Source: Amoebidium appalachense (lineage: Eukaryota > Ichthyosporea). From it: a DNA stretch of 64,000 bases. This document shows, piece after piece, positions 21,656 to 33,480 of the stretch (positions within the stretch are counted from its first letter, which is position 1; every line of letters begins with the position of its first letter). Under the pieces are notes generated by a model. The model was given only the letters and a program-made list of their open reading frames with translations. It did no database searches and was not told the DNA's origin. The position numbers and the translations under genes are program-made. The DNA is taken from contig CAVNZM010000002.1 in NCBI GenBank assembly GCA_963693365.1, positions 16,182,001-16,246,000 on the forward strand, given 5' to 3'.

Positions 21656-21920
21656 AGGGAGGGCCGGAGGTGGGTGGGAGGGAGGGAGGGAGGGAAGGAG
21701 GGAGGGAGAGGAAGAAGGAGAGGGATGCAACAAGGGAGAGAGTGTGTGTACGTGTGAAACAGTGAGTGAGTGCGAGAAAAAGAGATAGTGATAGGGCGGG
21801 GGATGTCCGAGGATGGGGAAGGTGGAGGGGGGGGGGGGGGGGGGGGGGGGGCGTTATAATATCAGAATTTTTCTGTGTGGTGGCGATGGTGCCACGGTGT
21901 GTGTGTGTGCCTGTGTGTGC

Positions 21921-21951
<31 letters not shown>

Positions 21952-22750
21952 GGGGTTGAATGCGTTATTGTAGTACGTTACACATACGCAACGGACAACA
22001 CGATGCAGAGTGCAAACCACACATAAATATAGCATGCATTACCGGCTACGGTAACGGCTCCCAGTTGCAGGCTAAGCAGGCGGCCATATATACCGTGAGA
22101 CGTCACATCTAGATTTACGTCATCTATGACTCATTATTTACACATTACGTCACAGTTTTTTTTTTTTTGGTTATTTTGACTTAAAAGTAAGAACCATTTA
22201 TGGTACATTTGTGGAGCTATTATTGGTAACTAAATGCCACAAGCCATTGGTTTGAAGTGCAGACCGCCGAACATGCTTGGAGTGATCATTGCAACGGCCC
22301 CCCTTTCGTGAAAAGCAAGGTGGTACTTTTATGTAGTGTGTCAGTGTAAATTGCGTCTTATGCTTGCGCCTCCGGCAATTTTCTATAATGATTTCATATA
22401 TATGTACAAAATGATTTATTTTATTAAATCTTTTTATGTTTAGAGTTTTTGGTATGCTTTTCAGACTCGATGAATAATTTGAACTATGATAGGTGAAAAG
22501 TTACCCACACAGGGGTTTTTCCCCCTAGCTCAAAACTGCAACGCATATTTAGAAATGTTGTTGCTTTCGATTTGCATATTGGCTCGGCTCAGCCAAGTGC
22601 CCCCCGGGCACGATCATCAGAAACGTACACATACCATGGCATGCACTGCCTCTCTACGAACAAAATCCAAATAAACACACCGCACGAAGAAAGCCCCTCT
22701 ACCCTATCCTCCCCCTCCACTACCCTCAATGTGTGGGCGTGTGTTTGTGT

Positions 22751-22878
<128 letters not shown>

Positions 22879-22998
22879 ATGTATGTGTGCATGTGTGGGT
22901 GGGTGTCTGTGTGTGTGTTTGTGCCGTAGCCAATCAGCAAGAGACTAGCTAAAGACGGGGGAAATGTAACACAGCTCGGGCGGGTGGGTGGGGCTACA

Positions 22999-23160
22999 TA
23001 AGTAGGGGCCGACGGGGAAACAAAGCTAAGACGAGTAGAACGAGTCGCCGCCTATACACCATAGTCGGCTCCCTAGTGGCCACTGATTGTTGGAACACTA
23101 TTCCAACCAATCAGTTGGCCTAAATACATCTCTAAATAGAGCTTGATGAATCAAACGAAG
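22999..23160. repeat. Left 162-bp terminal direct repeat of the DIRS-like element
   Basis: Identical to 25458-25619 except for three substitutions. It contains an imperfect hairpin (23084-23113: TGATTGTTGGAA, CACTA, then TTCCAACCAATCA), conserved in both copies, with a CCAAT box in its right arm. Confidence 0.9.
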
Positions 23161-23342
23161 CATTTAGAAATGTTGTTGCTAGCTGCGACCATATTCTTAT
23201 TTTACAGAAATAATACACAAAGCTGGATGGCAGGAGCGGCGCGGCGAGTGATCTTCATCCAATCATTAAGGGGGCGGGTACTGCCGTCCAATAGGAAGGC
23301 ACACATTCGCCAAGACCGGACACCGACCGGAAACACCACTTC

Positions 23343-25175
23343 TTAGGGGGCTAGGTCCGTGTGGGCCTGTGCCATCCCTTGCACCACCAGCCACAATAAG
23401 GCGGTGTCCCACACCGGGACCACTAATATTCCCTGCGCACGTTCCCTCTGAATCTTCGCCACTGTCCGCTTGATCAAAGGAAACGGTGGCGCCCACCAGC
23501 TGGGGGCCTGCCATTCGGTGGCAAACCATCTTGCCCACCGCTCACGGGGACCACCGCGGTCCATGTGTGAAACGTGGGTTTGACTGCTGTCACGGGTGTA
23601 GCAAACCGATCCACCGCCGTGTGCAATCCGAGTGTCTGCTCGATACGCTCGACCCCCGCAGGGGTAACCGACCACTCGTGGCAGGGATCAATCCGCGACA
23701 ACCAATCCGCACGGTCGTTCACTTCGCCCGGAATGTATGACAGCTCTTGGGGCCAGGGGAGCCCCTTTTCCAAACACAACTGCAGCAGCTGCCATAGCAC
23801 TCGCTGCATAGCGGGGCTGCTGCTGCCCTTTTTGCGCACCGCGCCCAACGCGGCCTGGACGTCTGACTGCCAGTGTACGCGCTGGCGTTGGATCAGGGCC
23901 TGCATTTCGGGCCTGCGGTAGGCCTCGAGTAGGCCCTCGCACTCCGCCACTGCAGCCGCCGGCGGTGCATCGCTCTCCGCCCAACGACCGAAATCCTCCA
24001 CAACATGCGTGGTTGGTAGGCCCAACTGTAGTACTGCCCCCCACCCGTGTGAGGTGGCAGCATCTGTGATGAGAGTGGCCGTGATAGGCTCAGGCCAGAT
24101 TTCCGTGCGGGGAAGCCGACCTACTATACCCATGGTTTTACCGATAATGTGTAGCTGCCGACCCGTTAACCGCACAAAGCTATGCCGGTTCCCGCCGCGT
24201 AGAACACCATACACCGGCCGGACAACCGTGAGTACATGAGGCACCGCCGCACGCAAACTAACAACCAACCCTGGCCATCTAGCCACCTGCTTCTTTTCCA
24301 CCCACCGCCGTCCTTTGCGCACCTTAGCCATTATAGAACGTGTTTCCCCCGATAATTTTTCCAAAGACGCCACTGTGGGAGACAAATACCCTTCCTCCAA
24401 ATTTATGCGGATGCCCAAATGGTCGAGGGCACTCACTGGGTCCCAATGACCCTTATTCGGATGCTTCTTAAGGCCGGTGACTTTCAATTCCTGCTCCACC
24501 ACCCCGCGTGTGTCGAGTGCCCGTGCCGCCTGTTCGAAGATGGCCCAGTCATCAAGGAAAACCAACGAACGGATGCCGCGTGCACGTAACCGACGGGCGA
24601 ACTCGCGCATAAGGCGCATGAAAAAGTAGGGACTGAGGGAGTAACCGAAGGGAAGCACCGTGTACTGGTAGAGTTGTCCCCCCACACGAATTTGGAAATA
24701 CTTGCGGAACCGGGGTTGAATGGCTAGTGCAAAATATCGGTCTTCGAGGTCGAAACTGAAAGCGAGCCTCACCCGGCTGCGCGAGCGCCTGCAAGTCGCT
24801 GAGGGTTTCGTACTTGACACCACGTTCGACGGCGTATTCATTCACAGGACGCATATCAATAATGAGCCGGACGTTTCCGTTGGGCTTCCGCAGCCCAAAA
24901 GACTTCGAAACACACCATTTTGCGCTTTCAGGCACTGTCTCGAGGGCCCCCTTACTCACTAACCGTTCAACTTCCACCACCGCTTCTGCCTCTGAAACTT
25001 CGCCGATATCCAGATAGCCACCTGCATCAAAAGGGGCAGGACGCGCACTCTTCCATTCTGGTGTGATGCCGTACTTAATCCAGAACAAAACTTCTTTAGA
25101 CGCACCGCCACTCTCCCACTCATCTACACAGGCACGAACTCTCTGATACAATGGCAGTTGGGATGCATCTCCCAT
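23343..25175 (-). pseudogene. DIRS-like reverse transcriptase / RNase H, two frameshifts
   Basis: The frame starts at the ATG at 25175 (MGDASQLPLYQR). Segment 1 carries the RT fingers: SKGALETVPES, then SFGLRKPNGNVRLIIDMRPV, the RT motif with R..iDlR..N. A one-base frame change near 24768 leads to segment 2: SFDLEDRYFALAIQP (catalytic Asp of motif A), LPFGYSLSPYFFMRLM (motif B), SLVFLDDWAIF (motif C, Asp-Asp) and then RNase H (LITDAATSHGWGAV; ECEGLLEA; SDVQAALGAV; ELSYIPGEVNDRADWLSR). A second frame change near 23560 leads to the tail (WFATEWQAPSWWAPPFPLI...ILVVPVW), which matches the region after RNase H in DIRS and Gypsy polyproteins. Catalytic residues are intact but the reading frame is not. 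Confidence 0.8.
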
Positions 25176-25457
25176 CCTGCCTTCGAAGAAAATTTAATTG
25201 AGACACTACACCTATCTGCAGCACTACGCGCGCTCGCAAACAGTTTACCTAAAGCACTACGCGCGCTCGTAGAACCTAACTAGAAAGGGCCGCAGCCCAG
25301 TTGCCCTCAGGCCGTGAGTGCAGCTCACCCCTACGCAAATAGCTATCTATTTAGATCTACCCACCACTGCTAATTATGCTCCACAACTGCTACCCGGGCG
25401 CCACGCCGCCCTACCGAGCTAAGCCGAGCCTCCTGCCGTCTGTCGTCCATCTACAGC

Positions 25458-25619
25458 TAAGTAGGGGCCGACGGGGAAACAAAGCTAAGACGAGTAGAAC
25501 GAGTCGCCGCCTATATACCATAGTCGGCTCCCTAGTGGCCACTGATTGTTGGAACACTATTCCAACCAATCAGTTGACCTAAATACATCTCTAAATAGAG
25601 CTTGATGAATCAAGCGAAG
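25458..25619. repeat. Right 162-bp terminal direct repeat of the DIRS-like element
   Basis: Same orientation and length as the left copy. The RT gene on the minus strand reads away from this repeat, so it is the upstream terminus in the element's own sense. A TTA microsatellite starts about a dozen bases beyond it. Confidence 0.9.
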
Positions 25620-26350
25620 TAAAGTAGAAATTTATTATTATTATTATTATTATTATTTATAATGACTTTATTGATATGCTCAGCAAAATAGAAGCCATCG
25701 AGATATCACCGATATCTCAGAGAAGAAAATACAAAAGCGCTCACTCTCGGATATGGAGGAAATAACGACTTAAATAATCATACACCCTAGAAATCGGGTA
25801 ATGTAAAAGGCAGGGAGACTGCATGTCCCTGGTTCTATGTGCGTAAGACAACACGAAACTTGTCGCAGATAACTTTATTTGATTTCGAGAGTAAACCATC
25901 GTCACGCAGGAAGCAACGAAACCGTCTGTCACACGTTATTGCCGGCCCAGTTCCAGTTATCGTGATACATATTACAAGCAATTCGTGCCGGGGAGATAAG
26001 AAGAACCATATATGGGAAAATAATTTATGTGATCTGTGTAAGGTCGGAGGCCGGCAAGACCCGTCTATGGCCATTAGATGTTTTACATGTGCACCTCATA
26101 CTGGTGTGTGTTTTGGTGAGTTGTGTGTGTGAGTGTGTCCGTGAGTGTGTGTGTCTATGAGAGTGTGTGTGTATGCGCGTGTGCGTGCGCATGTGTGTGT
26201 GTGCGCGCGCGAGAGTGAACGAGTGTGTGTGTGTGATCAAAATGCACATCCCTAGGTAGCTACTGCCTGTGCACTATTAGACAACGAGTGTGCATGTGTG
26301 CTGGACAGCAAGGGCAGGGGGTAAGAGGAAGTCAATGCATATGTCGCGGT
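25620..26350. other. Intergenic DNA between the retroelement and the LYAR gene
   Basis: A TTA/TAT trinucleotide run (about 25630-25660), then unique sequence, then GT-rich DNA (26105-26240). It includes the 3' untranslated region of the leftward LYAR gene. No gene is supported. Confidence 0.6.
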
Positions 26351-27422
26351 CTAGTTAATCTTTAAAACACCACCCTCAAGTTTAAACGCCTTCGACTCAA
26401 TCCACTTAACAAATTCCTTATTTAGCTGCTTCTTTGCAACCCCTGCATCCTTCCCGGTTTTCTTTAAATAATCCTTAACGACAACCTTCCTTATTTTCTT
26501 CATAGACCCACCGTTCTTCTTTCCATTAGGCTCCGCCTCGATCGCAGACTTTATCGCCGCCTCCCAATCAAAATCTCCCGTCGTTGACCCATTTTGGCTA
26601 CTTTTGGGCTTTCCCGATTTGTCAGTTTTTGCCTTCTTTGCCTTCTTCTCCGTTTCTTTCTCCTCCTCCTCCTCCTCCTCTCCCTTCTTTCTCTTTTTGC
26701 TCTTCTTTTCAGTGTCTTTGCTCTTTTCTTCCTTCTCCTTTTTCTCCTTCTTCTCCTTTTTCGCCTTCACCTCACCGCTTGCTGTTGCATCTTTCGTTTC
26801 CATCTCTTCCTTCTCCCCCTCGGATTCCTTCTTAGCTTTCTTTGGCTTCTTTTTCTTCCCCTCGCTCTCTTCCTCCTTCTCCTCCTTCACCTCCTCTTTC
26901 ACCTTCTTTTTCTCCACTTTGGCTTTCTTTGATTTTTTCGTTTCCTTCTCCTGCTCACTCTCACTCTCCTCTTCCTTTCCCTTCTTCTTCTTCTTCTTAT
27001 CCACCTTTGTTTTTGGCTTCGCCTCCTCTTCCTCTTCCGACTCACTCTCTGATGACTCTGCTTCGCTCTCCGAACTCTCCTGTTTCTTTGCAATCTTCTT
27101 TTCCTTCCCGGTTTTCTTCTTTTCCTTTTCTTCTTCGCCAGATTCACTCTCAGACTCACTCTCTGATGACTCCGCTTCACTCTCCGAACTTTCCTGTTTC
27201 TTTGTACTCTTCTTCTTCTCTTTCCCGTTTTTCTTCTTTGCCTTTTCTTCTTCGCTTGACTCACTCTCAGACTCGCTTTCAGATGACGACTCCTTCTTTT
27301 CCTCCTTTTTGGTCTCTGTTGGTTTGGGTGCTTGCTTCGTTTCACTCTCCGATGCTGCTTTCGACTCGGTCTCACTGAAGGAAAAAGACAAACGGTTACA
27401 ATCGGAAAAGTACCAATAAGGT

Positions 27423-27480
<58 letters not shown>

Positions 27481-27988
27481 AAACACGGAGAAAGGAAAAA
27501 AAAGAAGTGCATATGCCAGTACACGATTGTTATGATCAGTGTATGTTAGTGGAAAGAGAAAAGAAGAGAAAAGGGGAGGAAGCCAGCCCCCCCCCCCCCC
27601 CCTCCCCCCCAACCACCACCACCAAAAAAAAACATATCCTATCCCGTCCCTCCTCCTCCCCTCCCCTCCTCCCTTCCCATCCCCCCAACCATCACCCTCA
27701 AAGGCACCGAAAAAACGACCAGAAGCATGCCTACACCACCGTTCCCTCCTTCAAACCATCAACCCCCAACACGAATCAGGGGGTGCTATGCAGATAACAC
27801 CTGCCTTCTGTGCGGGTACAGGGCAGTCTATAACTCTCTTTTTTGTCTACTTTGTTCCCTCCATTCTTTCTGATTTTTCTCTCACAGGTCAATGAAGCAT
27901 CAGGAAGGGGGGCAGGGGGGGAGAGCGAGTCAAACAGGTAAATGAAAAGGGACCATATGGGGAGTTGTCTGTCAGAGGGCGGAAATCC

Positions 27989-28020
<32 letters not shown>

Positions 28021-28139
28021 AAAAAAATAAAAAAATACACACATACACATCTTCCCCCCCCCCCCCCCCTCCTCCTCCCCCCGCGCCCGCCCACCACCAC
28101 CACCACCACCACCCACTCACTCAGACATACAGTTGCACA

Positions 28140-28174
<35 letters not shown>

Positions 28175-29368
28175 ACACCACACACACACACACCTTGTGG
28201 GCTGTGTGTTTGCCTTGTTGATGTACTCGTCAAAGATGTGTGCAATCATCTGCGGGTCACGTGTCTGCACCCACCCATCCACCAATCAGTGTCGACCAAT
28301 AAGATTGGGCATCACTTCTTTGCCCTATTGCCTAATCTTCATCCACCCATCCTCCTCCCCCCCTCCCTCCCCCCGACAAACACACACAAACCCGATCCCC
28401 CTGACACACACACACACACACACACAAACAGACACCAAAGCACGGCTCCATTTCACTACCTATCGTTCTGTGTCCTACAACAGGTGTTGTCGAGCCAAAG
28501 CACAACGTAACATAGATCATCTGCAACCACTGCACCCCCCTCCCTCCCCCCCCTCCCTCTTCTTTCTCACCTTCGTTATCTCCCCTCCCCCCCAAACCCC
28601 CCCTCTCCCCCTCCCCCCCCCCCCCCAAAAAAAAATAAAAATTAATAAGATAAAATAAATAAAAAATTATCATTCAGAACATCGCTGGCTAGCCCCATTG
28701 CCGCCAAAACAGAGTAGCCTGTCCCAACATTTATTCAAAATGACCCACCTAACCACATCACGTGAAGAATGTGCCTGTGTGTGTGGGTGTGTGATGGTGG
28801 TGGTGGTGGCCGCAGGGGCGGGGGGGGGGGGGGGGGGGGGGGGCATCGGAGTGGGAGAGGAGGCCGAGGCGATTAATCAGATAACTGAAGAGCAGAGAAG
28901 AGAACGGAAGTGCCAGAGGAGAGACAAGAAAAGCACAGAGAGGGCGAAGGAAGAAAGGTAAACCGGTGGAAAACATCTACCAAAGAGGGTCTGAAGTCGA
29001 GATAATCTTTCTCTCTCGCTGTCCCTCCCGTTTCTCTCTCTACCCCCCCCTTCTCCCCCCCCACCTCTTCCTCTCCATTCCTCCCCACAACCACCCTCTC
29101 TTGGCATTCTTAGCATTCTAAGTACATATGCACAGCAAACACACAAACACACATGGGTGTGTTTGTGTGCCCCTGTCCCTCTCTTGCATGTGTGTACGAC
29201 TACACATTCGTGTCCTCGACTTTTTGCCCGTCCATGTGTGCATGTGTGTGGAGGGGGGGCAGAGTAACATACCCCAAGACTGTTGCGTGCAAAGTTTTCG
29301 AACTTTGCCTTCTTCCGAGGAATGTTGTCATACTCGACAAGTTTCTCAAGCACAGCACGTAGCTTGGG

Positions 29369-29411
<43 letters not shown>

Positions 29412-30076
29412 TGTGTGCGTGCGTGCGCCTGTGTGCCCGGGTGTTTTGGTGCATGTGCATGTGCATGTGTGTGTGTGTGTCTGGGCATGTGCGTATGTGT
29501 TTGTGTGGGTATCCGGGTGGGGGAGCGCGGGCGGACGGGCGGGCAGGGGGGGGGGGGGGGGGGAGGAGGGGGAATAATCGATGGATATGCCAATAGGACG
29601 GACGAGAGCAGTCGTGGAGGAGTTAGGATGGTTACAAAAAAACCCTGTAAACTTTTTCACACTAAAGCACCTTTGAATTATGGGGGCAAGGAAGGAATTG
29701 AGGGGGGAGGGGAACACAACCACAGTCCCACCCAAATGAATTCCAACATAAGGGAATGCTGGGGGGAGGAGATGGGGCCTGCAGATTTAAACACACACTC
29801 CTGTGTCCTCCCCCCCCCCCCCCCCCCCCAAGCATCCGCCCACTCATTCACCTAGACCCACAACACATCCACACATACGAGGCCAAAACACCGCACGGCT
29901 TACCCACCACCTCACTGAACATTGCCAAACTGCCAAATCTCCAACCCCCCCCCCCCCCCCCTTCCACGACAACTTCCGCACACACACAACGACAACACAG
30001 TACTGGCTCCAACTTGATTGCTGCCGTGGCCAGTTGCAACCCAACGGCAATACCTGGATTCAATCCCCTTCCCCCC

Positions 30077-30107
<31 letters not shown>

Positions 30108-30309
30108 ACACAAACACATCCCCCCGCCCCCTCTTCCTGTTATCACATCCCATCCCACACACAACCTACCTTCCTTCTCCTCTCTATGCCTCGCCTTCAA
30201 CCTAACGTCAACCCCCTTCCTTCCCCATTCCCCATGCACTACACAACACACATACACACGTACACATGGTGTAAGGACGTGGCGATTCAGATTCGTGGCT
30301 CTGTGCACA

Positions 30310-30341
<32 letters not shown>

Positions 30342-30384
30342 TGTGTGGCATATCCTCGGGTGCACTTGCCATTGCGTATATGGA

Positions 30385-30440
<56 letters not shown>

Positions 30441-31831
30441 CTTTTCATACCTTTGGGTGCATTTGCCAGTGCAGCTTTCACATTTTCCAGCCACTGCTGC
30501 TGCTGGCTCTGTTTCTTGACCTGCCGACTGGACAGCCCCTTATACAGTGCACCCTGTCCCACAAAATAATGAGTTGGCAGAATATACAAGAACATTAAAG
30601 GTTAATGTATATAAAAAGCAGAACACATCCAAGTGCATGATCGTGTTGATATGGTGGAGTGGGAGAGGCGGTTGGGTTTGTCGGTAGGAGGGGGGGAGGG
30701 GGGTGTCAGTAAGGGGGGGGGGAGAGGGGGGGGGTAAGCATGGAGGGGGGGGGGGGGGGGGGGGGGGTTTGTCAGCAGAATCGGGTTCGATGGTACCAAG
30801 CACGTGTAAGAAACCAGGTGCTGCATGATATTTATCACCCTCTCCTAGCAACTGGTTTGTGCCCACAGCTATATTTAGAACACAGCCACATACACACTTA
30901 CACACTAGCCACGAGAAAAAGAAAGTGCGCCAGGGGGGGGGGGGGGGTTTGGAGAAATTTCACTGTGTTACTACCAGGCCGAGGCAGCATGTATAGATAG
31001 GGTTGCACGAGGGGGGGGGGGGGGGGGGGGGGGGGGGTGGGCTGGGGGGATGTTAATGGAGGGGATCTCCAATTAGAAAGTGAGCGACAATGAGCCTATT
31101 TGTTTGGGACATGCAAATAGATACTAATAACCATATTGGTGACTGTGCAAGGTATGATCGATAGTGTATCTTTGTATTTGGTGTGATACCTTTTGTTTCT
31201 TTGGCGGTAATGGTGGAGACAATTGCGGAGGAAGGGGGAGAGGGGGGGGGGGGGGGGGGGGGGAGGGGGGGGGGGGGGGGAGGACGAAGGGGCGGTAGCT
31301 ACGGCCAGGTAGGTTTGGTATACTAATAATGCCGGGGAGAGATTCAGAGTGGTAAGGGAACGGAGAAGCTATTTTACACATGGGGGGCCATCAGCATGTG
31401 TGGCGAGTTGACCTCATACATTTCGATGAGTTGCACGTTGTGAATCGAGGAGTAATGGGGGCGGGGGAACGATGTCATGGCATGGTAGAGGAAAGTAGGG
31501 GGCACGATTTGCTATGTGGTTCGAGTGTGCGCGTGTTGGTGGTACACATCGGATGTAGGGGGAGGGGGGAGGGATGAGGGGGAAGGTGGGGGGGGGGGGG
31601 ATGAGGGGGGAGAGGTCGGGGGGGGGGGGGAGGGGGGGGTAAAAGCCTCTGCCAACAGACCTGGTAGCGCTCTGCCTCGGACATACAGGTGGTGTGTGCG
31701 GCGTAAGTCTGGCGCGTGAAGGTCTTGTTACAGTCTATGCACGACAGAGACGCACCGCGGCACGCATAGTGCGAGTCCACCTTGTTCTTCTTGAGCGACT
31801 CACCGCACCCGTCACACTGGAACGTCACCAT
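26351..31831 (-). CDS. LYAR: LYAR-type zinc-finger nucleolar protein, 5 exons
   Basis: Exons on the minus strand are 31831-31661, 30553-30451, 29370-29273, 28264-28194 and 27374-26351. They are GT-AG, phase-consistent, 1467 nt and 488 residues. Residues 1-57 contain the two LYAR C2HC fingers: C6/C9/H21/C24 and C31/C34/H46/C49 (CDGCGESLKK; LSCIDCNKTF; MSEAERYQ). Exon 2 adds WLENVKAAL, and exon 3 has YDNIPRKKAKFENFARNSLG, closely resembling the vertebrate DNVPRKKAKFQNW block. Exon 4 (MIAHIFDEYINKA) aligns with the DQVWNIF region. Exon 5 is a long Lys/Glu/Ser domain followed by the conserved C-terminal module (FDWEAAIKSAIEAEPNGKK ... MKKIRKVVVKDYLKK). LYAR acts in the nucleolus in pre-rRNA processing and binds nucleic acid through its fingers. 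The K/E/S domain contains repeated SSESESE blocks, which are CK2-like sites. It is somewhat longer than human LYAR, mostly from that domain. The symbol is by family resemblance. Confidence 0.93.
27010..27300 (-). repeat. Internal coding repeat in the LYAR acidic/basic domain
   Basis: The block encoding KKQESSESEAESSESESE occurs twice, each copy preceded by a KKxGKEKK basic segment, with further partial copies on either side. The unit is about 40 codons. It arose by in-frame duplication within exon 5. Confidence 0.8.
27423..27478. repeat. GT / poly-G tract beside the last LYAR acceptor
   Basis: A GT stretch runs into 42 G (27437-27478). On the LYAR strand this is poly-C followed by CA, starting about 50 bases upstream of the exon 5 acceptor, so it may serve as an extended pyrimidine-rich region. 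Confidence 0.85.
27588..28200. repeat. Poly-C, poly-A and CA repeats in a LYAR intron
   Basis: C runs at about 27588-27610, 27987-28009 and 28053-28069, an A-rich tract at 28010-28035, CCA/CAC units at 28091-28113 and CA repeats at 28141-28192. The CA repeats directly abut the exon 4 donor on the minus strand, whose donor GT is part of the GT-repeat. Confidence 0.85.
28800..30440. repeat. Poly-G, poly-C, GT repeats in LYAR introns 2 and 3
   Basis: G runs at 28819-28843 and 29547-29563, C runs at 29810-29829, 29945-29960 and 30070-30092, and GT runs at 29371-29403, 30310-30335 and 30389-30440. The GT run at 29371 touches the exon 3 acceptor, and the one ending at 30440 lies 10 bases from the exon 2 donor (both on the minus strand). 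Confidence 0.85.
30665..31660. repeat. Poly-G tracts in LYAR intron 1
   Basis: G-rich blocks at 30689-30768, 30933-30947, 31011-31037, 31236-31281 and 31589-31640. They are separated by short unique stretches with no supported exon. Confidence 0.85.
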
Positions 31832-32319
31832 TTTCACGCGATAACCTGCAACTAGGCACTGTAAGGGTAGGCGTATTTGGTGTGGAAACGAGTACACCTT
31901 CAACAAACGGGGAAAAAACCACGCTCCCGCAGGCCGTGGTGTGTCCGAGAAAAAGCGACTGCTGTGCTACTTCTGAACACGTGCACATGTATTTACGGGA
32001 AAAGTTTGACAACCTTTGTGTATGGTGGCTAGATTTATGCATGATTTACAGCCAATCAGCATCGAGCTAATCAGAATTTTTAAAAATCGTGTCTATATCC
32101 ACCGACTATCTTCTTTATTCTGAGCCTGGGTTCGTTTTGCAAATTTAATTGTTCCGTCGTAGAATGGTGCATACGTGAAAAAATAGTGCTCGTGTTGCAG
32201 CATTGGATTATCGGCAGTACACACAAGAGGCCCAAGCTCAGTGAGGGGAAAGGAAGACAGGCCGGGTCGGCAGGGAATTTTGGCCCGGAGGTGGCAAGGG
32301 GACGTGTACTCAGTCTATC

Positions 32320-32468
32320 TATCATAGCCACTTATTGAAGGGCGGTGGTAACAACTATATTTTCATAATGTTGACCTGTATCCGACCCCCTTTTGGGCTT
32401 TTTGGATTGTATACAGCGGGCGGGGAAGGGGGAAGGGGGAAGGAGGAGTGGGGAGAGGGGGGTGGGGA

Positions 32469-32537
<69 letters not shown>

Positions 32538-32758
32538 CGCAAAAATAATGGTGGTGGGGGGGGGGGGGGGGGGGGGGGGGGTGGGGGGGGGGGGGGGGGG
32601 GGAGGGGGTTTGAGTAGTATATGTTACTAAATGTGAAGTACACGATGATTATCGCAGCAGATTATTATAACACAGCACAGATTATGCCAAAATGAAGCAC
32701 ACACGTGTACATTGCAAAAGATCTTTTTTCTTTTTTTTTTCCCCGAGGGGGAGCCCCT

Positions 32759-32807
<49 letters not shown>

Positions 32808-32906
32808 CAATACGTCGCGCAGTAAGCGCTGACAGCCAGGGGGAGGAGGAGGACGAGAAAGGGGATGGGGGCGCCAGGGCCCGGGGCAGGGGGGCCAGGG
32901 AGGGGG

Positions 32907-32952
<46 letters not shown>

Positions 32953-33342
32953 GGCAGGTGGGCAGGGGGGCGGGGGGAGGGGGGGGGGGGGGGGGGGGGG
33001 GGTCATATGCATGGATTGAAGTGTGTTAATTAACTTTCAGTTTATTCATCATAGCCACTTGTATATAGTCTGAGGGTAGTGGTTGAATTTTATATCATGA
33101 TGTTCATAATGTTGGCCTGTATCCATGCGACTGCCTTTTTTTGCGCTTATTGAATTGTATACATCGGGGCCGGGAAGAGGGACTCCGAGGCGGGCCGGGG
33201 AAAGGGGGGAAAGGCGGGAGGCTTATAATGGTGGTGGTGATGGTGGTGATGGTGCCGTTGGGGGGGGAGGGGGGGAGGGGGGAGGCCCGGGGGGTGGAAT
33301 GTGTTACTGAACGTGTACATTGCATAAGAATGATATATATAG

Positions 33343-33374
<32 letters not shown>

Positions 33375-33434
33375 GCAGGGAGAGGAGGAGGACGAGAAAG
33401 AGGAGGGGGGGGGTGGCGGGGGGCCGCGCGGGCA

Positions 33435-33466
<32 letters not shown>

Positions 33467-33480
33467 CTAATGGATTGAAA
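32320..33480. repeat. Diverged tandem duplication with poly-G expansions
   Basis: Two units, about 32320-33030 and 33040-33480, share landmarks in the same order: CATAGCCACTT, CATAATGTTG(A/G)CCTGTATCC, TTG(G)A(T/A)TGTATAC, GTGTACATTGCA, GGAGGACGAGAAAG and GGATTGAA(G/A)TGTG. The poly-G tracts between the landmarks differ in number and length, so expansion happened after duplication. Confidence 0.75.
32471..32537. repeat. Longest poly-G tract in the window, about 67 bases
   Basis: Uninterrupted G from 32471 to 32537. More G-rich sequence continues to 32607. Another run of about 47 G lies at 32759-32805. Confidence 0.9.

Larger units (their letters stand above)
22999..25619 (-). mobile_element. 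DIRS-like tyrosine-recombinase-class retroelement, truncated
   Basis: A 2.6-kb unit bounded by 162-bp direct repeats (22999-23160 and 25458-25619; three mismatches seen). It carries reverse transcriptase and RNase H sequence on the minus strand. The RT has the LPFGYSLSP and FLDDW forms typical of DIRS-type elements, not the YxDD of Gypsy, and the RNase H begins ITDAATSHGWGAVL. No gag, tyrosine recombinase or methyltransferase gene is present, and 2.6 kb is about half the usual length, so the copy is internally deleted. About 280 bases separate the RT start from the right repeat and include a 16-base string (GCACTACGCGCGCTCG) occurring twice about 34 bases apart. The high identity of the repeats suggests recent insertion, although the reading frame is already broken. 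Confidence 0.75.

Noticed and set aside
25839-26132. 97-codon ORF after the retroelement
   Set aside because: It runs into GT-rich sequence, has no recognised domain and overlaps likely 3' flank of LYAR.
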